DNA from: an uncultured Clostridia bacterium
GTDB lineage: Bacteria; Bacillota; Clostridia; Peptostreptococcales; Anaerovoracaceae
Length of the DNA stretch: 64,000 nucleotides
Assembly: GCA_947302715.1 (NCBI GenBank)
Contig: CAMYVY010000006.1
Location: forward strand, 1-64,000
Reading direction: 5' to 3'
Below, piece by piece: positions 20,138-29,101 of this stretch (its first letter is position 1; each line of letters starts with the position of its first letter). The position numbers and the translations under genes are program-made. The notes below the pieces were generated by a model. It made no database searches. It had not been told where the DNA came from and was given only the letters and a program-made list of their open reading frames with translations.

Positions 20138-20170
20138 AAAGCCCCGAGGACAAACCTCGGGGCTTTCTGA
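20138..20170 (+). terminator. Terminator of the BKACE operon
   Basis: Stem AAAGCCCCGAGG (20138-20149) pairs with CCTCGGGGCTTT (20155-20166), five-base loop; the 3' arm itself ends in TTT. Confidence 0.93.
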
Positions 20171-20204
20171 ATGCGCTGCAATTTCTAAATCACAGTGTTA
20201 ATAA

Positions 20205-20750
20205 CTATTTCTCCAATATGTTTTCTATATTATAAAAAAAGATTTTTTCACTTTCATAGCAGTATTTCCTGCCATCTTTATATGTGTATTCCAAATATAT
20301 TCCCGGGACCTCTTCTTCGTATTCTATTGTTATTATTGTATGTGCAATGAAAAGAGTCGTCCCATGACCAAGGTCTATAAACACGCCCTCATCTTCTGGT
20401 ATACCCTTTGGGTCGCATCTTTTGCCCATACCTGAAATACTTATCATTCTGAACAATTCACTCGCCTGGTCTTTATTTAAATGGACCTCCGTATCATTGT
20501 AACTGGCATAAATCGTATCAAACCGTTCTCCTTTAATGAAATCATCTCGGAGCTCATCAATATAATTCCGATATTCAAAGTGAAGGTTCAACGCCCAAAT
20601 TAAAGGTACTGCGGCAATTATTGCAACGACTGCTACAATAGCAATCGGAATCAGCAAAGATCTATCTTTGCGAACTTTAAGGCTTTTTCTAACTTTTGCG
20701 TGGGTGCTAGTATTAGTATCCATATCAATCCTAGTATCACAGCTATCCAT
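20205..20750 (-). CDS. Single-TM protein, paralogue of the gene at 29974-30501
   Basis: 181 aa, no known function. Basic N-terminus, one TM helix (about 34-53), then an outside domain with IDELRDDFIKGERFDTIYASY, IDLGHGTTLFIAHTIITIEY and EVPGIYLEYTYKDGRKYCYE. The same blocks occur in order in the protein at 29974-30501, so the two are paralogues. Its start overlaps the end of the S41-like lipoprotein gene by 8 bases, so both are probably co-translated. Confidence 0.75.
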   Translation of the reverse strand: MDSCDTRIDMDTNTSTHAKVRKSLKVRKDRSLLIPIAIVAVVAIIAAVPLIWALNLHFEYRNYIDELRDDFIKGERFDTIYASYNDTEVHLNKDQASELFRMISISGMGKRCDPKGIPEDEGVFIDLGHGTTLFIAHTIITIEYEEEVPGIYLEYTYKDGRKYCYESEKIFFYNIENILEK

Positions 20751-22017
20751 TTGAACTTATAACAGAAAGACACTTTGTAAGCGCATCTTCCTTTAGCGTG
20801 AAAATATCCGGATTAGTACCCTTGATAGTGTTTAATTCACCGGCATCATTAGGGGATGCAGTTACGCTAAATCTAAAAATAATCCCCGTATTCTCCAGTA
20901 TAACGCCCATGGGCATTCCCCCGGCGCCATCCCCCTTAGTAGGTCTACCTATAAGTGTGGCCCACCCTGTGTTCTTGCAGAACATGGCAAAATTATCAGC
21001 AGCAGAATAAACGTACCCATCGATTAGCACATATTTATTTACGCCACTAAAGTCCACATCACCTTCACTTGTATCCTTTACTGTCTCTTCATCTTCAGAA
21101 TAGTAATTTAACCCCAATTGTTCAACAAAGGGAGGTAGGGTTTTATCCTTAGGATATTCGGAAATTGGTTTATATCCGTAACTCTTACTAAGAGTAAAAT
21201 CTGATTCAAAGACACCTTCGTCATCACTATTCTCGAATGTATCAGCTAATAGCGGAACATCTTTAATGAAAGTCTCTATTCTCCAACCATCTTGTCCACC
21301 CAACGGTCCAACAATACTTCCCCTCCAATACTCCGTATTTCCACCGCCATTTCCGCGTATATCAATTATCAGGTTTTCTATTCCTCCCATCTGATCCATG
21401 GCATTGGAAAGAGCCTCTAATAATAAATCTCTATCTCTATCCCCTTCATCATATAAAAATGTCCTGTATCTTATACATACTGTTTTGGTATCGTAATAAT
21501 GGGATACTTGAGGCGTAAGAAAATTTATATATTCCATTTCCTCCTCATTGGGCATAAGTTCCTGAAGCTTCTCATATGTGACTCTGCAAACATCCAATTT
21601 TTCGGGAGTTTCATTTAGAAGCATATCATATTCACTATCAATATAGTATTTTCCCCAGCTTGGATAAACCATCTGTAGATGTGCAAAATTACTCATCTCA
21701 CCAAGCATTTTTTCGAGCAGCAAATAAAATCCTTGAATATCAAGTTCCGACTTCTCCAGGGTTTCTCTATACTTCTTTTCTATAGAGTCTATCTCTATCC
21801 CATTCTCCTCTAGAATAGGTATAAAGATATAGTTATTCCTAAACTCTTCCCAAAACTCCTCATAATCCTCTATCAGAAGTTCGGATGGTATAACCTCTAA
21901 ATCAGATATTACCACCTCGTTTTTTTGGTTAGCACATGATGGCAGGAATGCACAAAGCATCCCCACCACCAAGAAGATAATTACAACTTTAGATTTGAAA
22001 CTGTATACTCTCTTCAT
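20743..22017 (-). CDS. S41-family peptidase-like lipoprotein
   Basis: 424 aa. A signal peptide ending in a lipobox (AFLPSC, Cys near residue 28) places it on the outer face of the membrane. The C-terminal half has S41 (tail-specific protease) features: LIIDIRGNGGGNTEYWRG, then VLIDGYVYSAADNFAMFCK with the expected catalytic Ser, and GRPTKGDGAGG. Target unknown. The next gene, a single-TM protein, overlaps its stop. Monocistronic upstream; start ATG 22017. Confidence 0.85.
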   Translation of the reverse strand: MKRVYSFKSKVVIIFLVVGMLCAFLPSCANQKNEVVISDLEVIPSELLIEDYEEFWEEFRNNYIFIPILEENGIEIDSIEKKYRETLEKSELDIQGFYLLLEKMLGEMSNFAHLQMVYPSWGKYYIDSEYDMLLNETPEKLDVCRVTYEKLQELMPNEEEMEYINFLTPQVSHYYDTKTVCIRYRTFLYDEGDRDRDLLLEALSNAMDQMGGIENLIIDIRGNGGGNTEYWRGSIVGPLGGQDGWRIETFIKDVPLLADTFENSDDEGVFESDFTLSKSYGYKPISEYPKDKTLPPFVEQLGLNYYSEDEETVKDTSEGDVDFSGVNKYVLIDGYVYSAADNFAMFCKNTGWATLIGRPTKGDGAGGMPMGVILENTGIIFRFSVTASPNDAGELNTIKGTNPDIFTLKEDALTKCLSVISSNG

Positions 22018-22088
22018 TTCGCTAACCTCTATAATATTTTACTATGTGAAATAATCGAAATTCAATACGTTTGGCAATATTGGTAGTT

Positions 22089-23579
22089 TTATTGGCGTTT
22101 TTTGCATTTTGAGTTGAGCATGTTCTCTATTTCCTCAGTTGTAAACGATCTTGCTCCAGACAAGCGCTCCTCCTCTGCCTGAAGCACCTTTGATCGCAAT
22201 TTTAATATTTCCTCTCTTCTTTCAAAGGAATCGTTACTTGTTAATACTGTTTTGCATTCCATTATCCAATCTAAACTCCCTTCTAAATGATAATCTTTAA
22301 AGCCTGAATTTTTAAGTATTGATTTTACTGCTGACTTTGTTAATCCGTTGAGATTAAGTAGTTTACTAAAGTCTACACCCATGGTCTTAATAGTTCTTAT
22401 GTGATTTAAGTAGGTCCCTGTAGGTCCAAATGTAGTACAGAATCCCTCTATATCCTTCACTGCTCTCGATACTGTTTCTTCCGTATCATCATAGAATAGG
22501 CTGCGCCCATTATCGTAGAGAGGATACAGCGTTTCTACTTCTGTGTTATTTCTGCTTGCTGCAATCTTGATGGCTATATTGGAGAGATGTCGATCGTCCT
22601 GTCTGGTAATAAAGTCTAACGCTATCATCTTTGCAAATCCGGCAAAATACTGAGGTCTCACCGACATCAAATTCATAAGTTCATCATCACCCCTCGGTTC
22701 CGCAACAAGACGTCTAAGGTGTACTATATACTCATTCAGAAAATCATATTGGAACGCGGAAAAAACAGTATCATCATCTGTTCTAAAGCAAGGGCAACAG
22801 TCTACACCGAGAAGCTCGGCCAGCTTATAGACGGCCACTTCTGATTCAACATCCGTGCTTAATGGACTAATTCTCTTTTTGTAAATACCGTACATTCCAT
22901 TATATACGCCATATCTTTTTACGTTATATCCTTCCGGAGTATCTACACTATCTCCCTCCAAATCTTTTCTCTCGACAAAAATAGATTTGAAAACATCTGT
23001 CATTGCATCATTATATTTTTCTCTTTTCTTGTTTGTTATCCACAGATAATCCTTGGCATTGATGCACTTTGTTCTCTTCGCTATCCCTATCACATCATAC
23101 GAGTTGAGTCCACATTTAAACAAGATTTTTTCTATATCCCTTCTATCCCTATTGGGAATTCTCTCCGCGCAGAATCCTGTAAATTCCTCTCTTGTCCAAT
23201 ATGTCTTTCCCTTTGTATAAATGCTTACAGTTTTATTGTATTCCGGCTTGGTGAAGCGAACGTTATATTCTTCATCTATTTCACCAATCACAGTATTTCC
23301 CCATTTCAAATATAGCGACGGCTTGGAAGATTGCATAAGTGTTAGCTTCGACATTTCTCGTAGCTCCTGCTCCAGGTGTTTGCGCTCTTCTATCTGTGCT
23401 TGCACATATTCAAGTTCATCACTTTTGATGTACTTGCTTTTGAGTTTCGATCCCTCTCTCCACTGCCTATAGAATCGCTCTTTGCCATTTATAACCTTCC
23501 TGGATATATATCCTCTCGGTAATTCAGCAAGCCTGCGTTCTATTGACTTTGTTTTGTTTTTTATATTCTTAATGTCCAT
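22089..23579 (-). CDS. HipA-like kinase domain protein
   Basis: 496 aa. The C-terminal half carries a HipA/PI3K-like catalytic core: DFITRQDDRHLSNIAIK (catalytic Asp, DRH, metal-binding Asn) followed by YPLYDNGRSLF (metal-binding Asp). The N-terminus (RGYISRKVINGKERFYRQWR and a coiled segment) resembles a short domain common in Firmicutes accessory proteins. HipA proteins phosphorylate targets such as GltX; the target here is unknown and there is no HipB-type antitoxin gene beside it. TTG 23600 is a possible start, but ATG 23579 has GGAG six bases upstream. A consensus promoter overlapped by a palindrome drives it. Confidence 0.7.
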   Translation of the reverse strand: MDIKNIKNKTKSIERRLAELPRGYISRKVINGKERFYRQWREGSKLKSKYIKSDELEYVQAQIEERKHLEQELREMSKLTLMQSSKPSLYLKWGNTVIGEIDEEYNVRFTKPEYNKTVSIYTKGKTYWTREEFTGFCAERIPNRDRRDIEKILFKCGLNSYDVIGIAKRTKCINAKDYLWITNKKREKYNDAMTDVFKSIFVERKDLEGDSVDTPEGYNVKRYGVYNGMYGIYKKRISPLSTDVESEVAVYKLAELLGVDCCPCFRTDDDTVFSAFQYDFLNEYIVHLRRLVAEPRGDDELMNLMSVRPQYFAGFAKMIALDFITRQDDRHLSNIAIKIAASRNNTEVETLYPLYDNGRSLFYDDTEETVSRAVKDIEGFCTTFGPTGTYLNHIRTIKTMGVDFSKLLNLNGLTKSAVKSILKNSGFKDYHLEGSLDWIMECKTVLTSNDSFERREEILKLRSKVLQAEEERLSGARSFTTEEIENMLNSKCKKRQ

Positions 23580-23626
23580 AGAATGCTCCGTATCGACCAA
23601 TATTTAGGTATAATCTTCTCTCGATT

Positions 23627-23672
23627 ATTATAACCTACAAATAACCTACATGTCAATTGGCATGTAGGTTAT
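23627..23672 (-). promoter_or_regulatory. Consensus promoter overlapped by palindromic operator
   Basis: On the minus strand TTGACA (23656-23651) and TATAAT (23632-23627) are 18 bp apart. The palindrome ATAACCTACATG-N8-CATGTAGGTTAT (23641-23672) covers the -35 box, and a further TAACCTACA half-site (23631-23639) covers the -10 edge, 11 bp from the next. This is the layout of a repressed promoter; the repressor is not identified. Confidence 0.75.
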
Positions 23673-23701
23673 AATTCGTGTCTATTATATTTATTAGAGA
23701 G

Positions 23702-24292
23702 TTAAAGTGATTTAAGTGCCGACTTCATATGCTCGGCGAATTCCAGGCTGCCGCGTTCTGAGATATGGACGCCGTCAACATCAAGGTCAACCATCCATTT
23801 GGACGCATCAATTGTTCTTAGGCCGAGTTCCTCTGCAATCACACGGTAGCCGGCACCCAGCTTCTTTGATGCATCCTCGTATTTCCAGAATGGACTCTGC
23901 GGCAGGCATCCCGGGAACATGAGCGGAGGGATTATCAAAATTATCTCTGCGTCGATCGTTTCTTTCAGCTGCATCATCAGTGTACGCATTCTGTTTATTG
24001 CTCTATCTGGATCAGGTGAATCCGTGAGCAAGATATCATTTGTTCCCAGCATTATCGCAAAATAGTCGAGCGGAGCATTTGCCTTAATTAGGCGTACCAG
24101 CGACTCGATTTCATAATCGGATGCCGGGATGCAGCGTCCATTCATCCCACGCGGAATCACCTCAAGCTCATCGGCCATGTCACAAGCAACGATATCCGTC
24201 CAGCGTATATTCTCCGAATACCTTCCTGCAAACAGCGCCCGCGGGTCATAACCAAATGTATTTGAATCTCCAAAAAACAAAATCTTTTTCAT
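23702..24292 (-). CDS. GDSL/SGNH-family hydrolase
   Basis: 196 aa. The four SGNH blocks are in order: FFGDSNTFGYD (nucleophile Ser), the Gly of NGRC, GTNDIL (Asn) and VDGVHISERG (Asp and His). Such enzymes are cytosolic or exported esterases; there is no signal peptide here, and the substrate is unknown. Starts MKKILFFGDSN, which is standard for the family. It stands between the C39-like peptidase gene and the HipA-like gene, all on the minus strand, but gaps suggest separate transcripts. Confidence 0.88.
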   Translation of the reverse strand: MKKILFFGDSNTFGYDPRALFAGRYSENIRWTDIVACDMADELEVIPRGMNGRCIPASDYEIESLVRLIKANAPLDYFAIMLGTNDILLTDSPDPDRAINRMRTLMMQLKETIDAEIILIIPPLMFPGCLPQSPFWKYEDASKKLGAGYRVIAEELGLRTIDASKWMVDLDVDGVHISERGSLEFAEHMKSALKSL

Positions 24293-24330
24293 TCTTAACG
24301 TCTCTTTTCAAAGAATCATGAACCGGAGAT

Positions 24331-24972
24331 CTACCGAATCAAGTATCCCACGATATATCTGCCATCCCCTATGGCTTCCTTGAGCGAGTTGGCGTGCTCT
24401 GGTTTCTTTCGATAATTTCTGTTGAACATATAGAAATCCGACTCGCCCCTCATCAAAATCAGATAACCATGAATTCCCCTAAGGGGCTTCTTCCAGTGGT
24501 TCCACACGGTAACCAGGAGCATCTCCCCGGATCGAATCTTGGTTTCAGCCTCTTCGATACTTTCTATCGTCTCGTAGATCAGACCATATTCGTCCATAAT
24601 CTGCTTCATCTTATAAGGATTGGTTCCCCAACGTCCACGATTAATTAGCGTTTGACTCTCCTGCAAATCATGAATTATGTCGGTTAGCGGCTTTGGTCTT
24701 CCTTTTAGCATCAAGGCATTATATAGCGCAACTGCTTCGCAGCCTGTATTTCCAACATCCGTATCACCATACGTCATCTCCGAAAGCATACGTTGATCCG
24801 TGATTAACCCAGGCCTGAACCCCGCCTCGATATTTCGATTCTTCTCATAAAAACTCCTCCCCTCGCTTTCGCCGAAGCTCGGAGCCACAAATTGAACTAT
24901 CGAAAATGCAATTTTATGTACCAGTTGTCCTAACACTAAAACCTCACCTATAAAGCAGATTGATGACATCAT
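24331..24972 (-). CDS. C39-like cysteine peptidase family protein
   Basis: 213 aa. An N-terminal hydrophobic stretch (about 5-30) may anchor it. The core has YGDTDVGNTGCEAVALYNAL, with the Cys at the start of a helix as in papain-like C39 folds, and GIHGYLILMRG with the matching His. The function is unknown; related domains process or bind peptides at the surface. The start is uncertain because the first residues are not conserved-looking. Confidence 0.65.
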   Translation of the reverse strand: MMSSICFIGEVLVLGQLVHKIAFSIVQFVAPSFGESEGRSFYEKNRNIEAGFRPGLITDQRMLSEMTYGDTDVGNTGCEAVALYNALMLKGRPKPLTDIIHDLQESQTLINRGRWGTNPYKMKQIMDEYGLIYETIESIEEAETKIRSGEMLLVTVWNHWKKPLRGIHGYLILMRGESDFYMFNRNYRKKPEHANSLKEAIGDGRYIVGYLIR

Positions 24973-25169
24973 TCATTTTAGCATAATGAGCGCATTTATG
25001 ATATAATTCACATATACATTTAAAGCATATGCGTATGATTGTCATATGAAAAACCTTTGCTGTTTTCATGGTTTTTATATCTGGCAACAAGTGGAATGTG
25101 ATTGGATAGATTTTAGTTAATAATGGATGACCAACAATACGCATCTGTAATTTAGAAAGGAAGAGAAGT

Positions 25170-26204
25170 ATGTTTGAAGTAAGAAAAATGCCCGGATTAA
25201 ATGGCGACAAGTACATTCCTATGAATGAACGTACAGGAAACTCATCCATCGTCTATTTCACCAGAGACCTTTCTCCCGAAGGTCTTCGCAAAGTCTACGA
25301 AAAGGTAAACCAGAATATCTTCGGCAATGTCGCCGTCAAGCTTCACACGGGTGAGCAGCACGGGCCAAACATCATCCCACGCCCATGGGTCGAAGAACTA
25401 TTTAAGACCAGCATTCCAAACGCAACCATAGTAGAGACAAACACATACTACGAAGGTGACCGCTATACCACAGAGCAGCATAAAGAAACACTCAAGGTGA
25501 ATGGTTGGACATTCTCACCTGTAGACATCATGGACGCTGATGGAATTACCACTCTTCCGGTCAAAGACGGCAAGTGGTTCGAATACATGTCAGTCGGAAA
25601 GACACTCCCGGACTATGATTCCTTTGTTGCACTGACTCATTTCAAGGGTCATATGATGGGCGGCTTCGGAGGATCCAACAAAAACATCGGTATCGGTTGT
25701 GCCGACGGCCGCGAAGGCAAGAAGTGGATTCACACGACACAGGTTGCCGGCGGTGCACCTGATGATCAGGCAGCCGAATGGGATGGCGATATGTGGAGCA
25801 TTTCCGAAGAAGAGCTCATGGAACGCATGACCGAATCAACAAAGGCGACCATCGACCATTTCGCAAATAAGATCTGCTACGTAAACGTAATGAGAAATAT
25901 GTCTGTAGACTGCGACTGCGCAGGAGTTGGAGCAGCCCCAGTTGTGACTCCAAACGTCGGAATCCTGGGATCCCTGGACATCCTCGCACTAGACAATGCT
26001 TGCGTCGACCTGGTCTTCGCCATGGAAGAAAATGACGGTGCAGCTCTGCAGGAAAGAATCGTAACTCGACACGGACTCCGTCAGCTCTCTTACATGAAGG
26101 AGCTCGGAATGGGCAACGACATCTACACCCTGATCGACCTCGATAACGGCGAAGTCGAAATCACACAGAAGGATGCAATCGCCCACATCGTCCCATTTAA
26201 ATAA
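25170..26204 (+). CDS. DUF362 domain-containing protein
   Basis: 344 aa. DUF362 features: VAVKLHTGEQHGPNIIPRPW, ALTHFKGHMMGGFGGSNKNI and GCADGREGK. Many family members carry a C-terminal 4Fe-4S ferredoxin domain; this one does not, though CDCAG near residue 250 could hold a cofactor. The reaction of the family is not established. AAAGGAAGAG precedes ATG 25170 and a strong terminator follows, so the gene is monocistronic. Confidence 0.88.
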   Translation: MFEVRKMPGLNGDKYIPMNERTGNSSIVYFTRDLSPEGLRKVYEKVNQNIFGNVAVKLHTGEQHGPNIIPRPWVEELFKTSIPNATIVETNTYYEGDRYTTEQHKETLKVNGWTFSPVDIMDADGITTLPVKDGKWFEYMSVGKTLPDYDSFVALTHFKGHMMGGFGGSNKNIGIGCADGREGKKWIHTTQVAGGAPDDQAAEWDGDMWSISEEELMERMTESTKATIDHFANKICYVNVMRNMSVDCDCAGVGAAPVVTPNVGILGSLDILALDNACVDLVFAMEENDGAALQERIVTRHGLRQLSYMKELGMGNDIYTLIDLDNGEVEITQKDAIAHIVPFK

Positions 26205-26226
26205 ACACGGCATTCACCATAATGCA

Positions 26227-26262
26227 ACAGGGAAGCTCTCAGCAGAACTTCCCTGTTTTTTA
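26227..26262 (+). terminator. Terminator after the DUF362 gene
   Basis: Stem ACAGGGAAG (26227-26235) with CTTCCCTGT (26248-26256), 12-base loop, followed by a run of T. Confidence 0.92.
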
Positions 26263-26277
26263 TGGTGAGTATTAGAT

Positions 26278-27099
26278 TTACTTTAGTGGTACGAGCTTAC
26301 CCCACACAACTTCTCTGTTCGAATCAACTAGCGCTGTGCAGAAGCTCAGTAGCATAATTTCGTCGTCAACTGTAACTTCGTACTTTGGCTTCTTTGCCCA
26401 ACTAATAGACAATACATAGTCGAGGTACTCTTGTCTCTGCTCCTTTGTGGTATTTTGGTTGCACAATTCAAAAGCATAAGCATTTCCATCCAATTCGGAT
26501 ACTCTGGACCAGGCAAAAACCTGGAGCTCGTAGTTCCTTTCCGGCGTATAAATTTCATAAGTAGGATATTTGTCATAAAACTCTTCGCCGTCGTCATAGA
26601 AATAATAGCTTAGATGCTTAAACATGGAACCATCTTTCATTCTGTGTCCATATACGGGCGTCAAAAAATCCTTAAACGGATTCTCAGAACGGTAATCAGC
26701 AAAGGGCGTTCCAACGCCATCAAATACACCTTGATAGGTTGTCTCCAAGTAGTATGCATTGTCCGTTCCCTGGGTAATCGGATAATTCATCACAGTTCCC
26801 GGGCAATTAATCCAACCTATTATTTCATCGCATTCCTTCCAAAGCGACTTCCAATCCGGCGTCCAATTCCTGGTCTTTCTTAGACCTTCCAATTTGCTGG
26901 TTCCTACAGGATCAATCAAATCATCAAAAACAGGTCTGCTTTCCATAGTCTCAGCAATATCTTCTATTGCTTCAGGTTGTTCTTCCGGCTCCGCAGCCTT
27001 GTTCCCACAACCGGTAAGCAGAACGGAAAGCGCCAGCGCCATAGCCAGCACTATAACCAACATCAAAACTATTCTATTATCTGTCCTTCCTCTATCCAT
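26278..27099 (-). CDS. Class B sortase with lipobox-like N-terminus
   Basis: 273 aa. Sortase B features: WINCPGTVMNYPITQG, YYLETTYQGVFDGVGTPFAD, TPVYGHRM (catalytic His) and LLSFCT (catalytic Cys), with a downstream Arg near SNREVVWGK. It cleaves sorting signals and links proteins to the wall or pilus. The membrane segment ends in LSVLLTGCG, a good lipobox, which is unusual because sortases normally keep an uncleaved anchor. ATG 27099 was chosen four bases after the yolD-like stop; a longer frame to 27186 overlaps that gene. Last gene of the polymerase/YolD series; no sortase substrate gene is adjacent. Confidence 0.88.
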   Translation of the reverse strand: MDRGRTDNRIVLMLVIVLAMALALSVLLTGCGNKAAEPEEQPEAIEDIAETMESRPVFDDLIDPVGTSKLEGLRKTRNWTPDWKSLWKECDEIIGWINCPGTVMNYPITQGTDNAYYLETTYQGVFDGVGTPFADYRSENPFKDFLTPVYGHRMKDGSMFKHLSYYFYDDGEEFYDKYPTYEIYTPERNYELQVFAWSRVSELDGNAYAFELCNQNTTKEQRQEYLDYVLSISWAKKPKYEVTVDDEIMLLSFCTALVDSNREVVWGKLVPLK

Positions 27100-27103
27100 A
27101 CGT

Positions 27104-27322
27104 TTATATATCCTCAAACTCGCCGCGCTCCAGTCCAATGCCGGAGCCTTCGTTCCATTCATCAATATGCGTTCCCGCTTTCTCATTTATGGCATCCCCG
27201 TGGCCTACAAGCGCAGCAAACGGCGCAAACTGCGCAGCTCTGCTCTCCATACTCATTCTCGCGTGCCTCCTTGATACAGGATGCGGAAGGTTAATTATAT
27301 CATCATATTTACCTTCTGTCAT
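27104..27322 (-). CDS. YolD-like small protein
   Basis: 72 aa. RHARMSMESRAAQFAPFAAL is the core of the YolD-like family, small proteins encoded beside UmuC-type polymerases in Firmicutes; role unknown, possibly a polymerase cofactor. Its ATG overlaps the polymerase stop codon by 4 bases (ATGA), so translation is coupled. Confidence 0.85.
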   Translation of the reverse strand: MTEGKYDDIINLPHPVSRRHARMSMESRAAQFAPFAALVGHGDAINEKAGTHIDEWNEGSGIGLERGEFEDI

Positions 27323-28980
27323 GCCTTGTGGCCTCCTATCTGTTTATTTCTGGACATGGCGGTTGCATCCTTTTCCAGATTCATAGCCTTTACCACGGCA
27401 TTTTTTCCGAATTTTTTCTTTATCGCAAGAAGCGTCTCCTGAATTTTGGCTTCCTCCTCCAGGCTCTCCTCGGAGGCCGCGCTTATTCCAACCGGAACTT
27501 CGTTTCCCTCAGCCTTTGATAATTCCGCAATCTGTCCAAACAAATCGAGTTGCGCAGAAGAATCATCCTTTGCCGCACGCGACTCATCCATGATGTGATT
27601 CGCAACCACATTGATTCGGCGAACCAAGAGATTGGGATCCACGGTTCTATCGAATATGGACAGCATCGCCTCCATCATCAAAGCCCCCGATGCGGTAAAT
27701 CTCCCAAGGCTGGCCGTTCCGTGCGCGTGCTTGGGGACTTCTCTTCCATAGAAATCAATAGTCACCTCACCTTTGTATTTTTCTCGCCTATCTTCGTCTT
27801 GTAAATTCTCAATATCGTAGCCGACAGTGAGAACTACCTGATCGCAAACCAACTTCTTTCTAACAAGATTGAGCGCAAGCTGGTCAGTCATTTCCTTGAC
27901 GATTAGTCTCGCCTTCTCATATGGATAAGGCTTCGTGAGCACCTGCCCCTCGCTCAGACTGTTGGACTCTGTCCTGTAATTCTTGATGGCCTCCATCGTA
28001 CAAGGTTCCCAGCCCCACGCATGATCTATCAAAAGCTCCGCATTCACGCCGAACAGCTTATACAGCAGTTCTTCATTGTGAAAATCTCTCTCATCACCAA
28101 TCGAGCAGCGCGCAACATCCCCCATGGTATACATGCCATGTGATGCCAACTTTCGGGCATATCCTCGACCTATTCTCCAAAAATCTGTAATCGGCTTATG
28201 GTCCCAGAGCGACCGTCTGTAGCTCATTTCATCCAATTCCGCGATTCTCACTCCGTCTTCATCGGGCTCCGTATGCTTTGCCTCAATATCCATAGCAATT
28301 TTCGCGAGATACATATTGGTCCCAATTCCGGCTGTCGCAGTGATTCCTGTTTCCGAAAGAACGTGACGAATCATCTTGATTGTGAGGTCATGCGCCGACA
28401 TCTTATATAAATCCAAATAGCCCGTAACATCCATAAACACCTCGTCGACGGAATAGATGTGAATATCCTCAGGCGCAACATATTTTAGATAAATATCGTA
28501 AATTCTGGTGCTGTAGTCCATGTACAGAGCCATGCGAGGATCCGCAACAATAAAGTCCAGCTCCAATTCCGGGCGCGACACGAGTTCATTATAGTCACTG
28601 CTCTTCCCGCTAAATTCAGCCTTCCGGTCCTTTGTCAGTCTTCTGTACGCTGAAAGCCTTTCGGCGTTCACCTCTTTCACTCGCTGCTTCACCTCGAATA
28701 GTCTGGGACGTCCGGGAATTCCGAACAACTTAAGCGAAGGTGAAACCGCAAGGCAAATCGTCTTGTCGGTGCGGCTGTTATCCGCAACAACAAGATTGGT
28801 GTTTAGAGGATCAAGATTCCTCTCCATGCACTCAACCGAAGCATAAAACGACTTCAGATCGATTGCAATATACACTTTGTCGCCTTTGCTGAAATCCACT
28901 CGTCTGCACCCACCAATCGATTTACCCACAGACCGGCTCCAGGCTCTCGCCTCAAGCATTCTTGTTGTTTTACTTAGCAT
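27319..28980 (-). CDS. Y-family DNA polymerase (UmuC/DinP type)
   Basis: 553 aa. Translesion polymerase. Catalytic motifs: YIAIDLKSFYASVECMERN (first Asp) and DIHIYSVDEVFMDVTGYL (SxDE motif with Asp and Glu). The little-finger region runs to about 480 and an extra Lys-rich tail follows. Long UmuC-like members of this kind are typical of Firmicutes and are usually SOS-induced; I see no clear LexA box here. The frame extends to TTG 29010, but ATG 28980 has AGAAGG close upstream. Operon: polymerase > YolD-like > sortase B. Confidence 0.92.
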   Translation of the reverse strand: MLSKTTRMLEARAWSRSVGKSIGGCRRVDFSKGDKVYIAIDLKSFYASVECMERNLDPLNTNLVVADNSRTDKTICLAVSPSLKLFGIPGRPRLFEVKQRVKEVNAERLSAYRRLTKDRKAEFSGKSSDYNELVSRPELELDFIVADPRMALYMDYSTRIYDIYLKYVAPEDIHIYSVDEVFMDVTGYLDLYKMSAHDLTIKMIRHVLSETGITATAGIGTNMYLAKIAMDIEAKHTEPDEDGVRIAELDEMSYRRSLWDHKPITDFWRIGRGYARKLASHGMYTMGDVARCSIGDERDFHNEELLYKLFGVNAELLIDHAWGWEPCTMEAIKNYRTESNSLSEGQVLTKPYPYEKARLIVKEMTDQLALNLVRKKLVCDQVVLTVGYDIENLQDEDRREKYKGEVTIDFYGREVPKHAHGTASLGRFTASGALMMEAMLSIFDRTVDPNLLVRRINVVANHIMDESRAAKDDSSAQLDLFGQIAELSKAEGNEVPVGISAASEESLEEEAKIQETLLAIKKKFGKNAVVKAMNLEKDATAMSRNKQIGGHKA

Positions 28981-29035
28981 ACCGGCCTTCTTTCTCCCAT
29001 CGACCGGCAACCTTATTATACCATAAACAAAAACA

Positions 29036-29060
29036 GGGACGATTCAAAAGAACCGTCCCC
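29036..29060 (-). terminator. Terminator after the DUF937 gene
   Basis: GGGACGATTC (29036-29045) pairs with GAACCGTCCC (29050-29059) with one mismatch and a four-base loop. Same GACGGTTC/GAACCGTC core as three other terminators in the window. Confidence 0.75.
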
Positions 29061-29101
29061 AATCGTTTACCCTATAGATTATAACTTCGCGCTGCAGTTT
29101 C

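Noticed and set aside
24944..25249. 101-codon frame on the minus strand
   Set aside because: It overlaps the start of the DUF362 gene and its ribosome binding site; no family signal.
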